Source: Pelargonium cotyledonis (lineage: Eukaryota > Streptophyta > Magnoliopsida > Geraniales > Geraniaceae). Taken from it: a stretch of 28,024 bases of DNA. Below, one piece after another: positions 1 to 9,908 of the stretch. The stretch lies in NCBI GenBank assembly GCA_036897625.1, contig JAYMTA010000481.1, forward strand, positions 1 through 28,024. The letters are read 5' to 3'. The number at the start of each line of letters is the position of its first letter. Position 1 is the stretch's first letter. Position numbers and translations under genes: made by a program. The notes under the pieces were generated by a model. That model ran no database searches. It had not been told where the DNA came from and saw only the letters and a program-made list of their open reading frames with translations.

Positions 1-979
1 CTGAGGGAGGGGACGGGGAGCGGCATAAATTATGTCCCCCGTTATGAGCGGGTCAAAAAAAAAAATCCGGCCCTCCGAGCTGGGGACTCGGCCATGAACA
101 CCCCTAATTAAAACGGCACGAAATAGATAGTACACTGACCAAAATAAACCTTTTTCCAATTTAAAAAGGCTGTAGTGGTTTGTGCCTTGCAACAGACAAG
201 AAAGGAGTCAGTGTTCAAATGATTATATTTGTTGTTGCACTTTGGAAATCAAATTCAAACATAAACTAATATTTTGCTTTATATGTAGTATATATATATA
301 TATATAGAGATTGACGAATCTAAGTCAATTACTTTTTGGCTTAGACTAATTCATCAATAAGATATTGACACCTCATAAAATGACTTGGATCTGAGCGGGT
401 CGCTCCTCTTCCACCAATTCACTTGGGTGGGTACAAGTGATTTTAATGAAGTGGCAACATCCTATTGGCTTGGCTTAGACTAAGCTTAAAAAATTATGGC
501 TTATATATATATATATATATATATATATTTCATCACATGATTACCCTCCTGTTTCACTCGACCAAACCATCATTTAAACTTAATGGGATATGCTGATTCC
601 ATCCACTTAATTTTTCAATATCTTATCTTCTTTTTTTAACTACTCACCCACCCATCTTCTCTGATCCTCTTCATGACTTTCAAAGACGAATTGATTCAAA
701 GTTGGGTGACTCATGAACATGTTAATATCTTAGGATTTTGAGGTTATGTGATTGAAGGAATTGAAATTGTAAAAAATGTCTTGCAATATGTTATAGAGGC
801 CATTCAATATTCTTTGCTGTTTTTTTTCAGGTTCTTTCCCTTCAGCATCACAGTAAATCAAAAGTTTTGATAAAAATCATTTGTTGATTCTATTATCCCT
901 CTATACACCTTATGCATTGTATTTGTTGGATTCACCCAATGCATTTGATATGTTTGTTTAACCACCCTTTTTCTTGCAG
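1..979 (+). other. Intron or upstream region of the CDP-DAG synthase gene, with no recognisable exon
   Basis: No exon of the downstream gene could be found here. The first visible exon begins in mid-codon after a TTCTTGCAG acceptor, so at least one upstream exon must exist, and this stretch is most simply the 3' part of an intron of 979 bp or more. The first 110 bases are unusually G/C-rich (runs such as GGGGACGGGGAGCGG) and resemble the edge of a dispersed repeat. AT microsatellites lie near 288-306 and 500-529. The remainder is AT-rich and featureless. Confidence 0.55.
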
Positions 980-3226
980 GAGTAGGAACATCATGGCCTA
1001 TTCTTCTTGGCGGTCAAGCTCATTGGACAGTTGGTCTTGTGGCTACCTTGATTTCTTTCAGCAACATTATTGCAGCTGATACATTTGCGTTTATTGGTGG
1101 CAAGGTAATTAGGCTTTGTCACTGGATTCTTATTTCCCTCACAATGGAATCTGTTGTATAAGCTTATCATTTTATCTTTTAGATTTCTTGGCTGTTTTCT
1201 TTCAGGCATGACTATCTTAAGTCTCTTGCATCATCATGTAAAAGTACAGATGGAACTGCAGTACCATTGAACCCTAACAGAACTGTAGAATGGACAGCGT
1301 TACATTGTAAAACAACCAGTAAATAACAAATATTAAGTTTTAAAATGGAACCTATCTTGTTTTAATTTTATTGTGCTAAAGCTGTAAAACAAATATGCAT
1401 AATTGTTAAGTTTCTTAAGATTTAAAACACACTTGTGCATGGTTTCACAGGGAGATCCAGTGTGCATTTTACAGTACCATCCTCTGGAAGTTTGCACCAA
1501 TAGGATACCAAGAGTGATTTTTTCTTCTTTTTCTCTGGCAAACAAATGCAGGCATATGGCAGAACACCTCTGACTAATATTAGTCCAAAGAAGACTTGGG
1601 AGGGAACTATTGTAGGCTTGGGTGGTTGTATTGCTACTTCTGTCATATTATCAAAGATTTTTTGCTGGCCGGCATCTGTGTTGAGGTATCTCTTTTCCCC
1701 TATTTGTCTTCTTATAATAAAGCAGAAGTGCTGTCTGCTCTCTCAGCAATGATACATTTATGCAATATATTGCTTAAAATATTGAGGAACCAAATTACTA
1801 CCTCGAACATTACATGTTTATCACTTAACTGCCATTAACTTTTTTTGCATTACTTAACTACTTTGATCTTTCGAAAAAACAAACTGTTAGCAACAATGTC
1901 AGTATTTTGGGTGAAAGATCATTTCGTTGAATCAATTTTACTAATTGAACAACAAAGTATATTTATTCTTCATCACTTAATTTTATCAATTGAACTATGA
2001 AGTATATATATTTATTGACTATATAAAAGATCCAGCTTTTATTAGAATCCCAATAACAAATTATATTGTATTTTTCTGATGCATAAGTTTCTTTGGACCT
2101 CTGCTATAAAAAAAAAGTTTCTTTGGACCTTCCTCAGTGTAGTTTTTTTTTAATAATTCATTACTTAATGTACAAAGCTCATATGCAATGGAATGTTATA
2201 TTTTCATCTTAGTTATTCCATTGAAGTTATGAGACTAGTTGGTTGTGTTCACATTATGGGGCAGTATAATTTGATCTAATCGTACATGTTTTCCTGAATT
2301 AGTTTAAATGTGTGTCTAATGTTTCTTTCTTGATGGTTTTCAGTGCAATAGCTTTTGGGTTTCTGAATTTCTTTGGGTCTGTTTTCGGTGATCTTACTGA
2401 ATCAATGATCAAGCGTGATGCGGGTGTCAAAGACTCCGGCTCCCTTATACCCGGACATGGTAAATTATCTCTGGCTTTGGGTCAATTGATGCATGACTAA
2501 CATTTGAGAAATGCAAATCATACTGCTTTGTTCCTTTTCGGTTGAAGTTGGCTGAATGAATATTTTATTAAGGGTGACCAAGTATTTGCATCCTATTTCT
2601 ATTATCATTATGATAGTTACTATGTCTCAGTTGTCTAGGGTATTTGCCTTGCTTATATATTATTGTCATCACCGTAAAACTTTCCATCATCACCGTAAAA
2701 CTTTCCATGTGCACACGGAAACACATATGTATATACCTTTTCGTTTTGATTATTAAAGTGATTGAAGAAAGAAACTTTAAGTTGGTGCGTTTTGCCTAAT
2801 ACTGTCTCTCTCCTTGCTAAGTAACTGAAATTTATGGTCATTTTGGGTAGATGAACTCTTAAAAAAGGTCATAGTATAAAATTCAAAGTACCAATATTGT
2901 TACATTAAAATGCTAAACTTTTAAAAGTGAACAAAAGTTGTATAAAATGCCTTTTGCTTTTACTCCCTCCGTCTCAAAATGAATGTCTTGTTTCTCTTGC
3001 ATTTTTCTCTCACAATAACGGTCTTAATAGTATCTCAATAATAAGTTAGTATCGATCTCTTGACGCATGCATTTTGCTTAAGACGGATCATTTCATATTT
3101 CTTGCTAATTCCCTCGTACACTATATATATGCAGGTGGTATTCTCGACCGAGTGGATAGTTACATGTTCACGGGTGCGCTAGCTTATTCCTTTGTCAAAG
3201 CCTTCCTACCATTGTATGGAATTTGA
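980..3226 (+). CDS. CDS4/CDS5-like: Phosphatidate cytidylyltransferase (CDP-diacylglycerol synthase), plastid type, 3' part only
   Basis: The enzyme makes CDP-diacylglycerol from phosphatidic acid and CTP. In plastids this feeds phosphatidylglycerol synthesis for thylakoid membranes. Four exons are visible: 980-1104, 1552-1685, 2344-2459 and 3135-3226. All introns are GT-AG and all phases fit, giving the last 155 residues and a TGA stop at 3224-3226. The CDP-DAG synthase signature is intact across the last junction: [20 protein letters not shown] followed by GILDRVD. It carries the K-R, K-D and H-G-G...D-R-x-D residues of the family. Hydrophobic membrane segments come before and after it. The conserved KxxGRTPL...SPKKTWEG block is also present. 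The plastid CDS4/CDS5 assignment rests on similarity to the Arabidopsis proteins as I recall them. The transit peptide and N-terminal half lie off the left edge. The gene converges on PAR1, with 643 bp between the two stop codons. Confidence 0.92.
2961..3130. mobile_element. Decayed Stowaway-like MITE fragment in the last intron of the CDP-DAG synthase gene
   Basis: The sequence starting at 2961, TACTCCCTCCGTCTCAAAAT, matches the familiar plant Stowaway (Tc1/mariner MITE) terminus CTCCCTCCGT preceded by a TA. No clean inverted copy closes the element, so the right boundary given is a guess at the remnant's extent. It lies wholly inside intron 2460-3134. Confidence 0.5.
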
Positions 3227-3869
3227 TTCTAGAGCACAATGAGCAGTTATGTTAGGGATTCACAATTTGAACTTGTTTTTTTGTAATTATTGAACATGAG
3301 TTTTGGGACTATTTTCTTCTATACATTTTTGTGTTGTAAAGATTGTTGTACTTAGGAAAGTTGGACAAGTGAACTATTGTTGATGTGAATTAAGTTGATG
3401 CAATGCTTATTAGTTGAATAAATATGAACAATTTATTTTAACCGTCTCTTTATTTGAATTTGAATTATATTTACTCATTTTGTTTCAAAATAAGTGTCGT
3501 GTTTCTTTCGAGATTTTGTATCAAAATGGGCGTTATCTTCTTGTAGTTATGACGAAATACTCAAATTTTCTCAAATAAAGAACAAATTTTAATTGCAAAT
3601 TACGAAAAATTATAATAAATTTAACATATAAAATTCAATGATATTATATTTAATACAAGTAATGAGACAAGAAATCAATCTTCTTTCCATTACAAATCAT
3701 GTTCCTCAAAGTAACCATAAAAGTAAAGTACAAATAAATCCCCAAAACTACACTTTAATATATATTTTTCCTACTATTATTCCTCAAATAAACCTTACAC
3801 AAACTTTGAAAAAAAAAAATTCCATTGATACCAAACCATTCATATAACAAACATGGAGTGGGGCTCAAT
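3227..3869. other. Convergent intergenic spacer, including both 3' UTRs
   Basis: The spacer lies between the stop codons of the CDP-DAG synthase (+) and PAR1 (-) genes. It contains the AATAAA at 3417. At about 3471-3510 is a second Stowaway-like remnant (TACTCATTTTGTTTCAAAAT, followed by an AAGTGTCGTG-type stretch). No coding region is supported. Confidence 0.6.
3417..3422 (+). terminator. Probable polyadenylation signal of the CDP-DAG synthase gene
   Basis: A canonical AATAAA lies about 190 bases after the stop codon in AT-rich sequence, a normal position for a plant 3' UTR. Confidence 0.45.
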
Positions 3870-5139
3870 TTACATAGGTGATGGGGCCGGAGAGCCTCCC
3901 TCGGCGGACAGCTCGGCTGCCATCGGCCCGGCCGCCACGGCCTCGCCGTTGCTCATCAGCTCCACCATCGCACGGTGTGGGTTGCTTCGCTGTGCCTCGC
4001 ACAGATCCGGCAAAAATGCACCTGCAACGCCGTGCATGTCAAGTCACCACCAACAACAAAAATATGTAGCAAACTTTGATTCCTTAATTGGGAAAAAAGT
4101 AACTTTGCTTGCAAGCAAAGCATCACAATTCGATTGTGAAAGCCCAACGTAAACAAACTATTGCACCCACCAAAAGTGACAAACTTTGTAAGAGTTCGGT
4201 CTCGAAACGAGTGTCAATATTTTTAAGTTTGAAAGTTAAAATAAAGTTGAATTGGTCTGATAAACGGTCAAAAATGTTACCTTCGCCGACGGCCAAATTG
4301 AAGTAGAGATCGACAATGTTGGGGCAGTTTTGGTAGCAATCCGGCGAGCATAGCTTGGCGGCGAATTGAGGCTCGAGAAAGGCGTCGGAGGAGATTCCGA
4401 CGGACTTCCGGTCAACCCCGCAAGCACGAACACACTCGTCGGTCTCTATGTAATTAGACATTCTCTCCACCACCACCTCGGAGGTTCGGCACTGGTACTC
4501 CACACCGCCTCCGTACACCGACGATGTCTCTAACAAACACCTCTTCCCGGACGACGAGATCGAAAATGCGCAAACATCCTTTGGCAAATCCTCGCATATC
4601 ATTTCACCTATAGATTACAAAACCCGTTAAGAATGTTTCTATAAACAAAAGTATCGCACGAATAGATCAGAAATTGCAAAAACTCGTGCAAAACTTGTTC
4701 TAGAGAACGTTATAAAACATATCTACATTTAGGATAGCAAAAACGTCGCACTAAAAGATTACTTAACACCATCAAGAATTGCAAGAACTCGTGCAAAACT
4801 TTTCGCGTTGTTGTTTATTGGAATAAAATTTAATATAGATTTAGGACGAGTAAAAAATAAGTATCGCACAAGAAGAATCGCAAAAACTCGTGCAAAACTT
4901 GTCATGTTGTTATTTTTTAATACAACAGAAAACTAATTCACGATAAGTAACACATAAGTTTCGCACAAAAAGATATTTGGCAAGATCAAGGATGGTAAAA
5001 CTTGTTTTATTATCATTTTCAAATAAAACAAATTTACACTAAACAACGTAAAAGTTGTGAAATGGAACGTACCTAGAGAAACACGAAGGAGGAGAGAGGA
5101 GAGAAACACGACGAGAGCGATTTTGGGAGGAAAAGCCAT
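3870..5139 (-). CDS. PAR1: PAR1 family protein (photoassimilate-responsive), secreted and Cys-rich
   Basis: Three exons on the minus strand: 5073-5139, 4281-4607 and 3870-4021. All junctions are GT-AG and in phase, giving 181 aa, the usual family length. Residues 1 to about 22 are a signal peptide ([20 protein letters not shown]). The mature part begins near the [13 protein letters not shown] block and carries ten cysteines, at about 27, 35, 46, 62, 81, 85, 109, 113, 117 and 139, enough for five disulfides. Conserved family blocks are [36 protein letters not shown] and [12 protein letters not shown]. The C-terminus is Ala/Pro/Ser-rich (GGSPAPSPM). PAR1 genes were first described as induced by sugar and by infection in tobacco; the molecular function is unknown. 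The ATG at 5137-5139 is the first one, and a TATA box lies about 90 bp upstream. The large intron 1 contains a tandem repeat. Confidence 0.93.
4645..5020 (-). repeat. Degenerate tandem repeat of about 100 bp, roughly four units, in intron 1 of PAR1
   Basis: The motif GCAAAAACTCGTGCAAAACT recurs near 4675, 4778 (one mismatch) and 4880, with a decayed copy near 4990. A companion TCGCAC followed by an AGA-rich stretch recurs near 4653, 4746, 4864 and 4959. The order of the two sub-motifs is kept in each unit, which indicates an old tandem array inside the intron. Confidence 0.7.
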
Positions 5140-5229
5140 TGATCGGGGGAATTCGCAACGAAATTGGTTTGAAAAATGTGTGACAAATGAGGGGATTTTG
5201 GGTTATTGAGCTAAAAGTGTGAGAGAGTC

Positions 5230-5237
5230 TATATATA
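5230..5237 (-). promoter_or_regulatory. TATA box of the PAR1 gene
   Basis: TATATATA within CTATATATAG, about 90 bp upstream of the PAR1 start codon on the minus strand. No other ATG lies between it and the start codon. This is the expected position for a plant TATA box with a short leader. Confidence 0.6.
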
Positions 5238-5609
5238 GAGCAAAAGAATAAGGTTCTCTTGTTTGTATGTTTTTTGTGTAAAACTAGAAACTATACATGT
5301 TTCTGTCTAAATTTTCAAATAGTACAATTTTAGTATTTTATTGGACTTCCATTAAAAATGTTTTAAAAACAATTATATTATTCGTTTCTTGACTGGTACG
5401 TGGATTCTTGTTGACGGCAAAGTGAAAACGTGGTTGGATGTAAGCTACGCTAAGTTGATATTTCCAAAATATTGCATTTTTCGTTCTTGGTTTCCACTAC
5501 CATTGACTTGTGATGTAAACGTTAGACCGGCCGTTTGATTTTGAATCGGGTTAACAATCAAAAAGTTCGTAGTTTGATTTCGGAAAAATAGTATCTTTTA
5601 TAATTGGAA

Positions 5610-5990
5610 AAGATCCAAAATGGTTCCTTGAACTATCCAATTAGTGCCATTTCGATCTTTGAACTATCAAACGTGTCATTTCAGTCCAAAAGATATGCGA
5701 GAGAGCTGTTATAATCCAAATGTTTCTGAAAACCGAGCCCAATCAAAATATTCTGTCAAAATCACTGACGGAACCGTTAAATTTTCATTGAAAAACATTT
5801 AAAAAAAAATCACGTCATCAAACTCAACGGATTCCGTCAGTATTTTGACGGAATGTCCTGACAGGACTCGGTTTTTGGAAACGTTTGGACTATAACAGCT
5901 CTTTCGTCTATTTTTTAGGCTGAAATGACACGTTTGATAGTTCATGAACCAAAATGGTACGAACCGGATAGTTCAGGGTAAAATACATAA
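5610..5990. mobile_element. Foldback MITE with long terminal inverted repeats, about 380 bp
   Basis: The left arm (about 5610-5790) and the reverse complement of the right arm (about 5815-5990) align along nearly their whole length. Shared words include CTGAACTATCC/TTGAACTATCC, GAACTATCAAACGTGTCATT, GAGAGCTGTTATA/AAGAGCTGTTATA, CAAA(T/C)GTTTC, AAACCGAG and CTGACGGAA. The arms are imperfect, so the copy is old. No transposase frame is present. The family looks like the common eudicot GAACTATC repeats, perhaps Mutator-related, but I could not delimit a target-site duplication. Confidence 0.8.
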
Positions 5991-7943
5991 AACGCTCAAA
6001 AGGCTAAAAAAAACATACTATGACTAGACAATTTTATTGATTTAACTGGTTGAACTGATAACTCGATCATCAAACTGATTTGAAATATTCGACTTCTCAA
6101 AATAGCATTTACTCGTATTTGAGTTGGCTTCAAAGTCCAGAAAATTTGATGAGTCAACAGACAAATTTTTTTTTTTTTTAAATTTAAATGAAAGCTGTAA
6201 AATTGAAGTGTTGAAAATGAAATAATTCAAATCCTAAGAAGTTTCTGGGCATTTTTCAGTCTCTGGTCTGAAGTTTCTTGCACGCAAGCATTAATAACAT
6301 ATGTGCATACATGATCTTAATTTTATATGGTCCCAACAACTTTTAAATTAATTAATAATTAATATAGATACAATACTACCCGATAAAAATTATTATGTGG
6401 ACACAATGTTTCACGTTAGTTATAAACCCGTCCAATTAGATAATGACATTTCATAAGTTCGTGTTCGATGATGTGTTGCGCTTCGATAAAACCGAATTGT
6501 TTATGTAACAATTATTGAACTAACTTTTTCACTAAGCTAACCCTACGAATTAAATGCGTATATAGTTAATATGTTTGGTTTATGAGATTCGTTATAAATA
6601 GGTCAAAAAGGAATGGAGAATTGTTGTTTTTATCACTGACGGGACAGAAAATCCACGTGATAAGTTTAAATGACGATGAACTATTCGATTTTATAATAAA
6701 CAAAATCTATTTATTTGATGTTTTATCACCTATAATCGACCTTTAATTTTATGCCGTTGGTTGTTATTTGTTTTAAAAAGTAAAAAGAACGTGATAGCAC
6801 ACAATTTCTTATATTTTTTTCCTCTATGTTATCATTTGCATTACACGCGATAAACGATGAGGACCCTTTCGTCGGTTATTATTTGTATGAAATAAATATA
6901 TTTTATATATTCAACATCTTTTACGTATAATTTCTTATCCTTTTCTTTGTATCAATTAATTAACGCTGTTTATTTTTCATTTTGCTAGTTACATTTTCAT
7001 CGTCTTTTGTTTTTGTCTAAGATCTTTCATTTCTTTTTTTTCTTTTAGAATAGTAATTTTATTCTTATCATCACAATCTTTATCACCTTGTTGTGGAAAT
7101 GGAAAATTTGACAGTACAAGAGTTAATTAACTGTCATAATTAAGAAAATATAATGTTATGAACTGAAAAATGAAATTGCATTAATACAATACATAAATAA
7201 ATAAATCTCATATAAGTTGCATTCTCCGTCAAGATTTGGCAAATATTGTGATGTTATTATTGTTTGGTACTTAATTTTCATTTTCACAAAACGGTTTCGG
7301 TTTTTTTTTTTTTTTATAAAATTCATCGGTGTAGACCGGATTAATAGTTTTTTTTCCTGTTAACATGACTTTTTAAAATGGTTTATGTCCAATATTCTTC
7401 ATTGTTTGCCGTTGATTTTGCTTCAATTCTACATTGTTTTTATAATATAAAAAAACTTTTTAATTTATTTTAACTTTTTGGTCCAATTTCCGGTCTCACT
7501 CCGATCCAATAATTTTTAGTTTGGCCGGTTCAAAATAATCAAACAATAACGTCCCAAAATTTTCCAAATTCACTCAGTCAGGTCACTGACCACAACCCTA
7601 CTTTATAACACGTGAAATTAGAGATGTGGATTCAAATTTTGGACCGTATTTATTAGGCTATGGATTGATAAAAACCAATTTGAATCCGATGTCAAAGAGT
7701 ACACATCAAATTTTAGTATAAAATACGTGGATTCACCCAATCCGATCCTACCTACTATTGTTTTCATAAGAATAATCTAATCCAAAATGGTCGGGTTAGA
7801 TTTGATCAGTGTTAGGCCGGATTAAATTTCGGGTATCCGAACTATTCGAATCCAAATTGTTATTCCAAGTGAAGTGGACTTGTCATTGGGCCATCCCCAG
7901 TGGCCCAGTCCATAAGATGATAATTTGGCTTCTTTTACCGTTA

Positions 7944-8150
7944 TCCTTGATGCTCATTTGATCACAACTTTTTATTTTTTTAAAAAAGAAAAACATTTTA
8001 TCACAAAAATTAGTATAAAAAAATCAAATTTAATATGTCTAAAGAAAAAGACCATCACTTTAAGGATAGATTTAAACGAACACAACCACAAAAATAAGAA
8101 AATCAAGAGACCATTGTAGCACAAAAATAAACAATAATAAAAGATTGTTT
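7944..8150 (+). repeat. Diverged direct repeat, copy A
   Basis: This copy aligns with 8283-8448. Matching stretches include TGATGCTCATTTGATCA with CTGTTGCTCATTGGTCA, TTTAATATGTCTAAAGAAAA with TTTAATATGTTGAAAGAAAA, and AAAATAAGAAAATCAAGAG with AAAATAAGAAAATTAAGAG. Both end in a run similar to AAATAAAC. The offset between copies is about 300 bp. Confidence 0.6.
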
Positions 8151-8282
8151 ATTTTTATTTTAATGAATTTATTATACCAATAATAAAAGTTTTTTTTTTT
8201 TATGTAAGCAAACTGAAAATAACGTACGTGACTCACCTGTGACTCATCTCCTGACATCAGATACAAAAAAGATCTAAAGAAT

Positions 8283-8448
8283 AACTGTTGCTCATTGGTC
8301 ATGATAATTTAAATCCCAAAAACTTACTTTAATATGTTGAAAGAAAAAACCAAACACTATAAATATAGATATAAAGGAATAAAACCTCATGAAAAATAAG
8401 AAAATTAAGAGTTCCTACATTTTTTTCTTAACAAAACATAAATAAACA
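8283..8448 (+). repeat. Diverged direct repeat, copy B
   Basis: This is the second copy of the unit at 7944-8150, in the same orientation and with indels, mainly a shorter first half. It could be an old local duplication, or two insertions of one non-autonomous element. Confidence 0.6.
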
Positions 8449-8864
8449 CGAATTTTTAAATGCCGCCACCTATTACTTAACCCTTATAAATTATTATGAT
8501 TTTTCCGTCACGAAGATTTTATAAACAGTTCTCTAACTCGCTATTATGAAATGTGATGCTTAAAATATTAGCATATAGTTTAACAAAAAAATTTATAATC
8601 TCAAACCAAATCTCCATGATGGTTGAAGACAACCTTGGCTAGCAATGTAATATTGTAATAAATAATGAAACAACATGAATTTTATCAAACTAAAATAAAG
8701 TCCCAAAATGGTTAATGTCACTTTCACCTAAAAAAAAACATTAGGCCCAAAGAAGGATTCTATACAAATTTCCTTGTCTAACCATCAAAAACAATAGGCA
8801 CAACAACAACAACAACAAAAAAATTGTACCACTCTTGTTTGTTTGTCCATTTATTTATTTATTT

Positions 8865-9230
8865 TATAGATAAGATACTCAATAGAAGATTTATTGTTTA
8901 ATAAATGAATATCTTTTGAGTTTTGTCTGTCCTTTGCATGATTGATATTTGGAGCCGCTTTAATGTCAGAAGCATAAAAATCTCAACATGTCATGTGTAA
9001 ACACGTTTTCTTGATAGACAAAAATGATTGAAGTAACGTGTTTCATGTCCCGATAGATCTTTATATTCTTAATATAAATAAAAAGATTTAATGTTTGATA
9101 AATGAGTATCTTTGAAGTCCTGACAATTCATTACATTCTTCAGGTTTGGAGCGACTTTAGTTTCAATAACTGAAAAAACCTTCAATTGTCTTTCGTAAAC
9201 ACATCATCTCGTCAAACAAAATTTATTGAG
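8865..9230 (+). repeat. Two diverged tandem units of about 180 bp
   Basis: Unit 1 (about 8865-9045) and unit 2 (about 9050-9230) share, in order: AGATTTATTGTTTAATAAATG with AGATTTAATGTTTGATAAATG; AATATCTTTTGAGT with AGTATCTTTGAAGT; TTTGGAGCCGCTTTA with TTTGGAGCGACTTTA; and GTAAACACG with GTAAACACA followed by a TCTTG/TCTCG word. A weaker third copy may start near 9250 (CTCAACTATCGTAAACATGTCTCG). No coding potential is apparent. Confidence 0.55.
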
Positions 9231-9763
9231 AAGTTCTAGGTAGCAGATAAGCTTATATATGCTCAACTATCGTAAACATGTCTCGACAAAAACTGACAAA
9301 TAAATTCTAAAAGTAACTATTATTATTCGATACTAAGTTCCGACAATTTTTACATTCTTTAAATTTAAGTCATTTAAGTTTAAATAACAACAATTCTGCA
9401 ACTATTTTACACAAAACAAAATTTGCCTGTGATTCTCTCACCGAACAAAGATTACTAACAAATTATGTGCACGGATAAACCTAAGCTCAACTGTTGTAAA
9501 ACTATCATTATCATTCACTTTAATAATACCATTGATGAAGTTACTTATTTTAATTAGTTTATTTTTAATAGCCCAATTTTTTTGAAGAAAAATAAAATTA
9601 AAAGATTGTTCAATAATCAAATTAATTTGCAGGCTGTTTGTCAAAGAAAATGTGGTGGCCTAGTTGCCAAACAGGGCCGTCCATTTAATTATAGCTCTCT
9701 TTTTCTGTCTCTTCCCATTATGTGAATTATTGATCATTTCTTTCAAAAAGTTTTGATTTTTAG

Positions 9764-9773
9764 ATATAAAAAA
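9764..9773 (+). promoter_or_regulatory. Possible TATA box of the WNK1 gene
   Basis: ATATAAAAAA lies about 140 bp before the WNK1 start codon and ahead of a pyrimidine-rich stretch (TTTTTTCTCTC) that would suit a plant transcription start. No ATG lies between it and the start codon. Confidence 0.35.
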
Positions 9774-9908
9774 CTATACTTTTTTCTCTCTGGCGTCGCA
9801 GTTTCTGTCAGAAGAAAAAAAAAAGGAAGAAATCATCAGTTCATCATAGAGAAACGAACGAACTATACAAAAGTAGTAGCAGCAGATTCGAGAATTGGAG
9901 AAGAACCC

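Larger units (their letters stand above)
5140..9908. other. Divergent intergenic spacer between PAR1 (-) and WNK1 (+), repeat-rich
   Basis: The two promoters lie at the ends; most of the middle is AT-rich non-coding DNA. Separate entries cover a foldback MITE (5610-5990), a pair of direct repeats (7944-8448) and a second repeat pair (8865-9230). Stretch 7615-7860 holds several diverged copies of GGATTxGAATCC- and GGTATCCGAA-like words, typical of old plant repeats. Long T or A tracts occur at about 6167-6179 and 7301-7314. Short reading frames here show no family resemblance and were not called. Confidence 0.6.

Noticed and set aside
3853..4156. Plus-strand frames of up to 99 codons near 3853-4152
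   Set aside because: They are antisense shadows of GC-rich PAR1 exon 3 and the adjoining intron.
4123..4280. Open continuation of PAR1 exon 2 past the predicted donor to 4123
   Set aside because: Family homology stops at GEG and resumes perfectly in the exon at 4021-3870; the GTAACA donor restores phase.
9753..9908. In-frame upstream extension of the WNK1 first exon
   Set aside because: It would need a TTG start and gives a basic low-complexity leader; the ATG at 9909 matches the family N-terminus.
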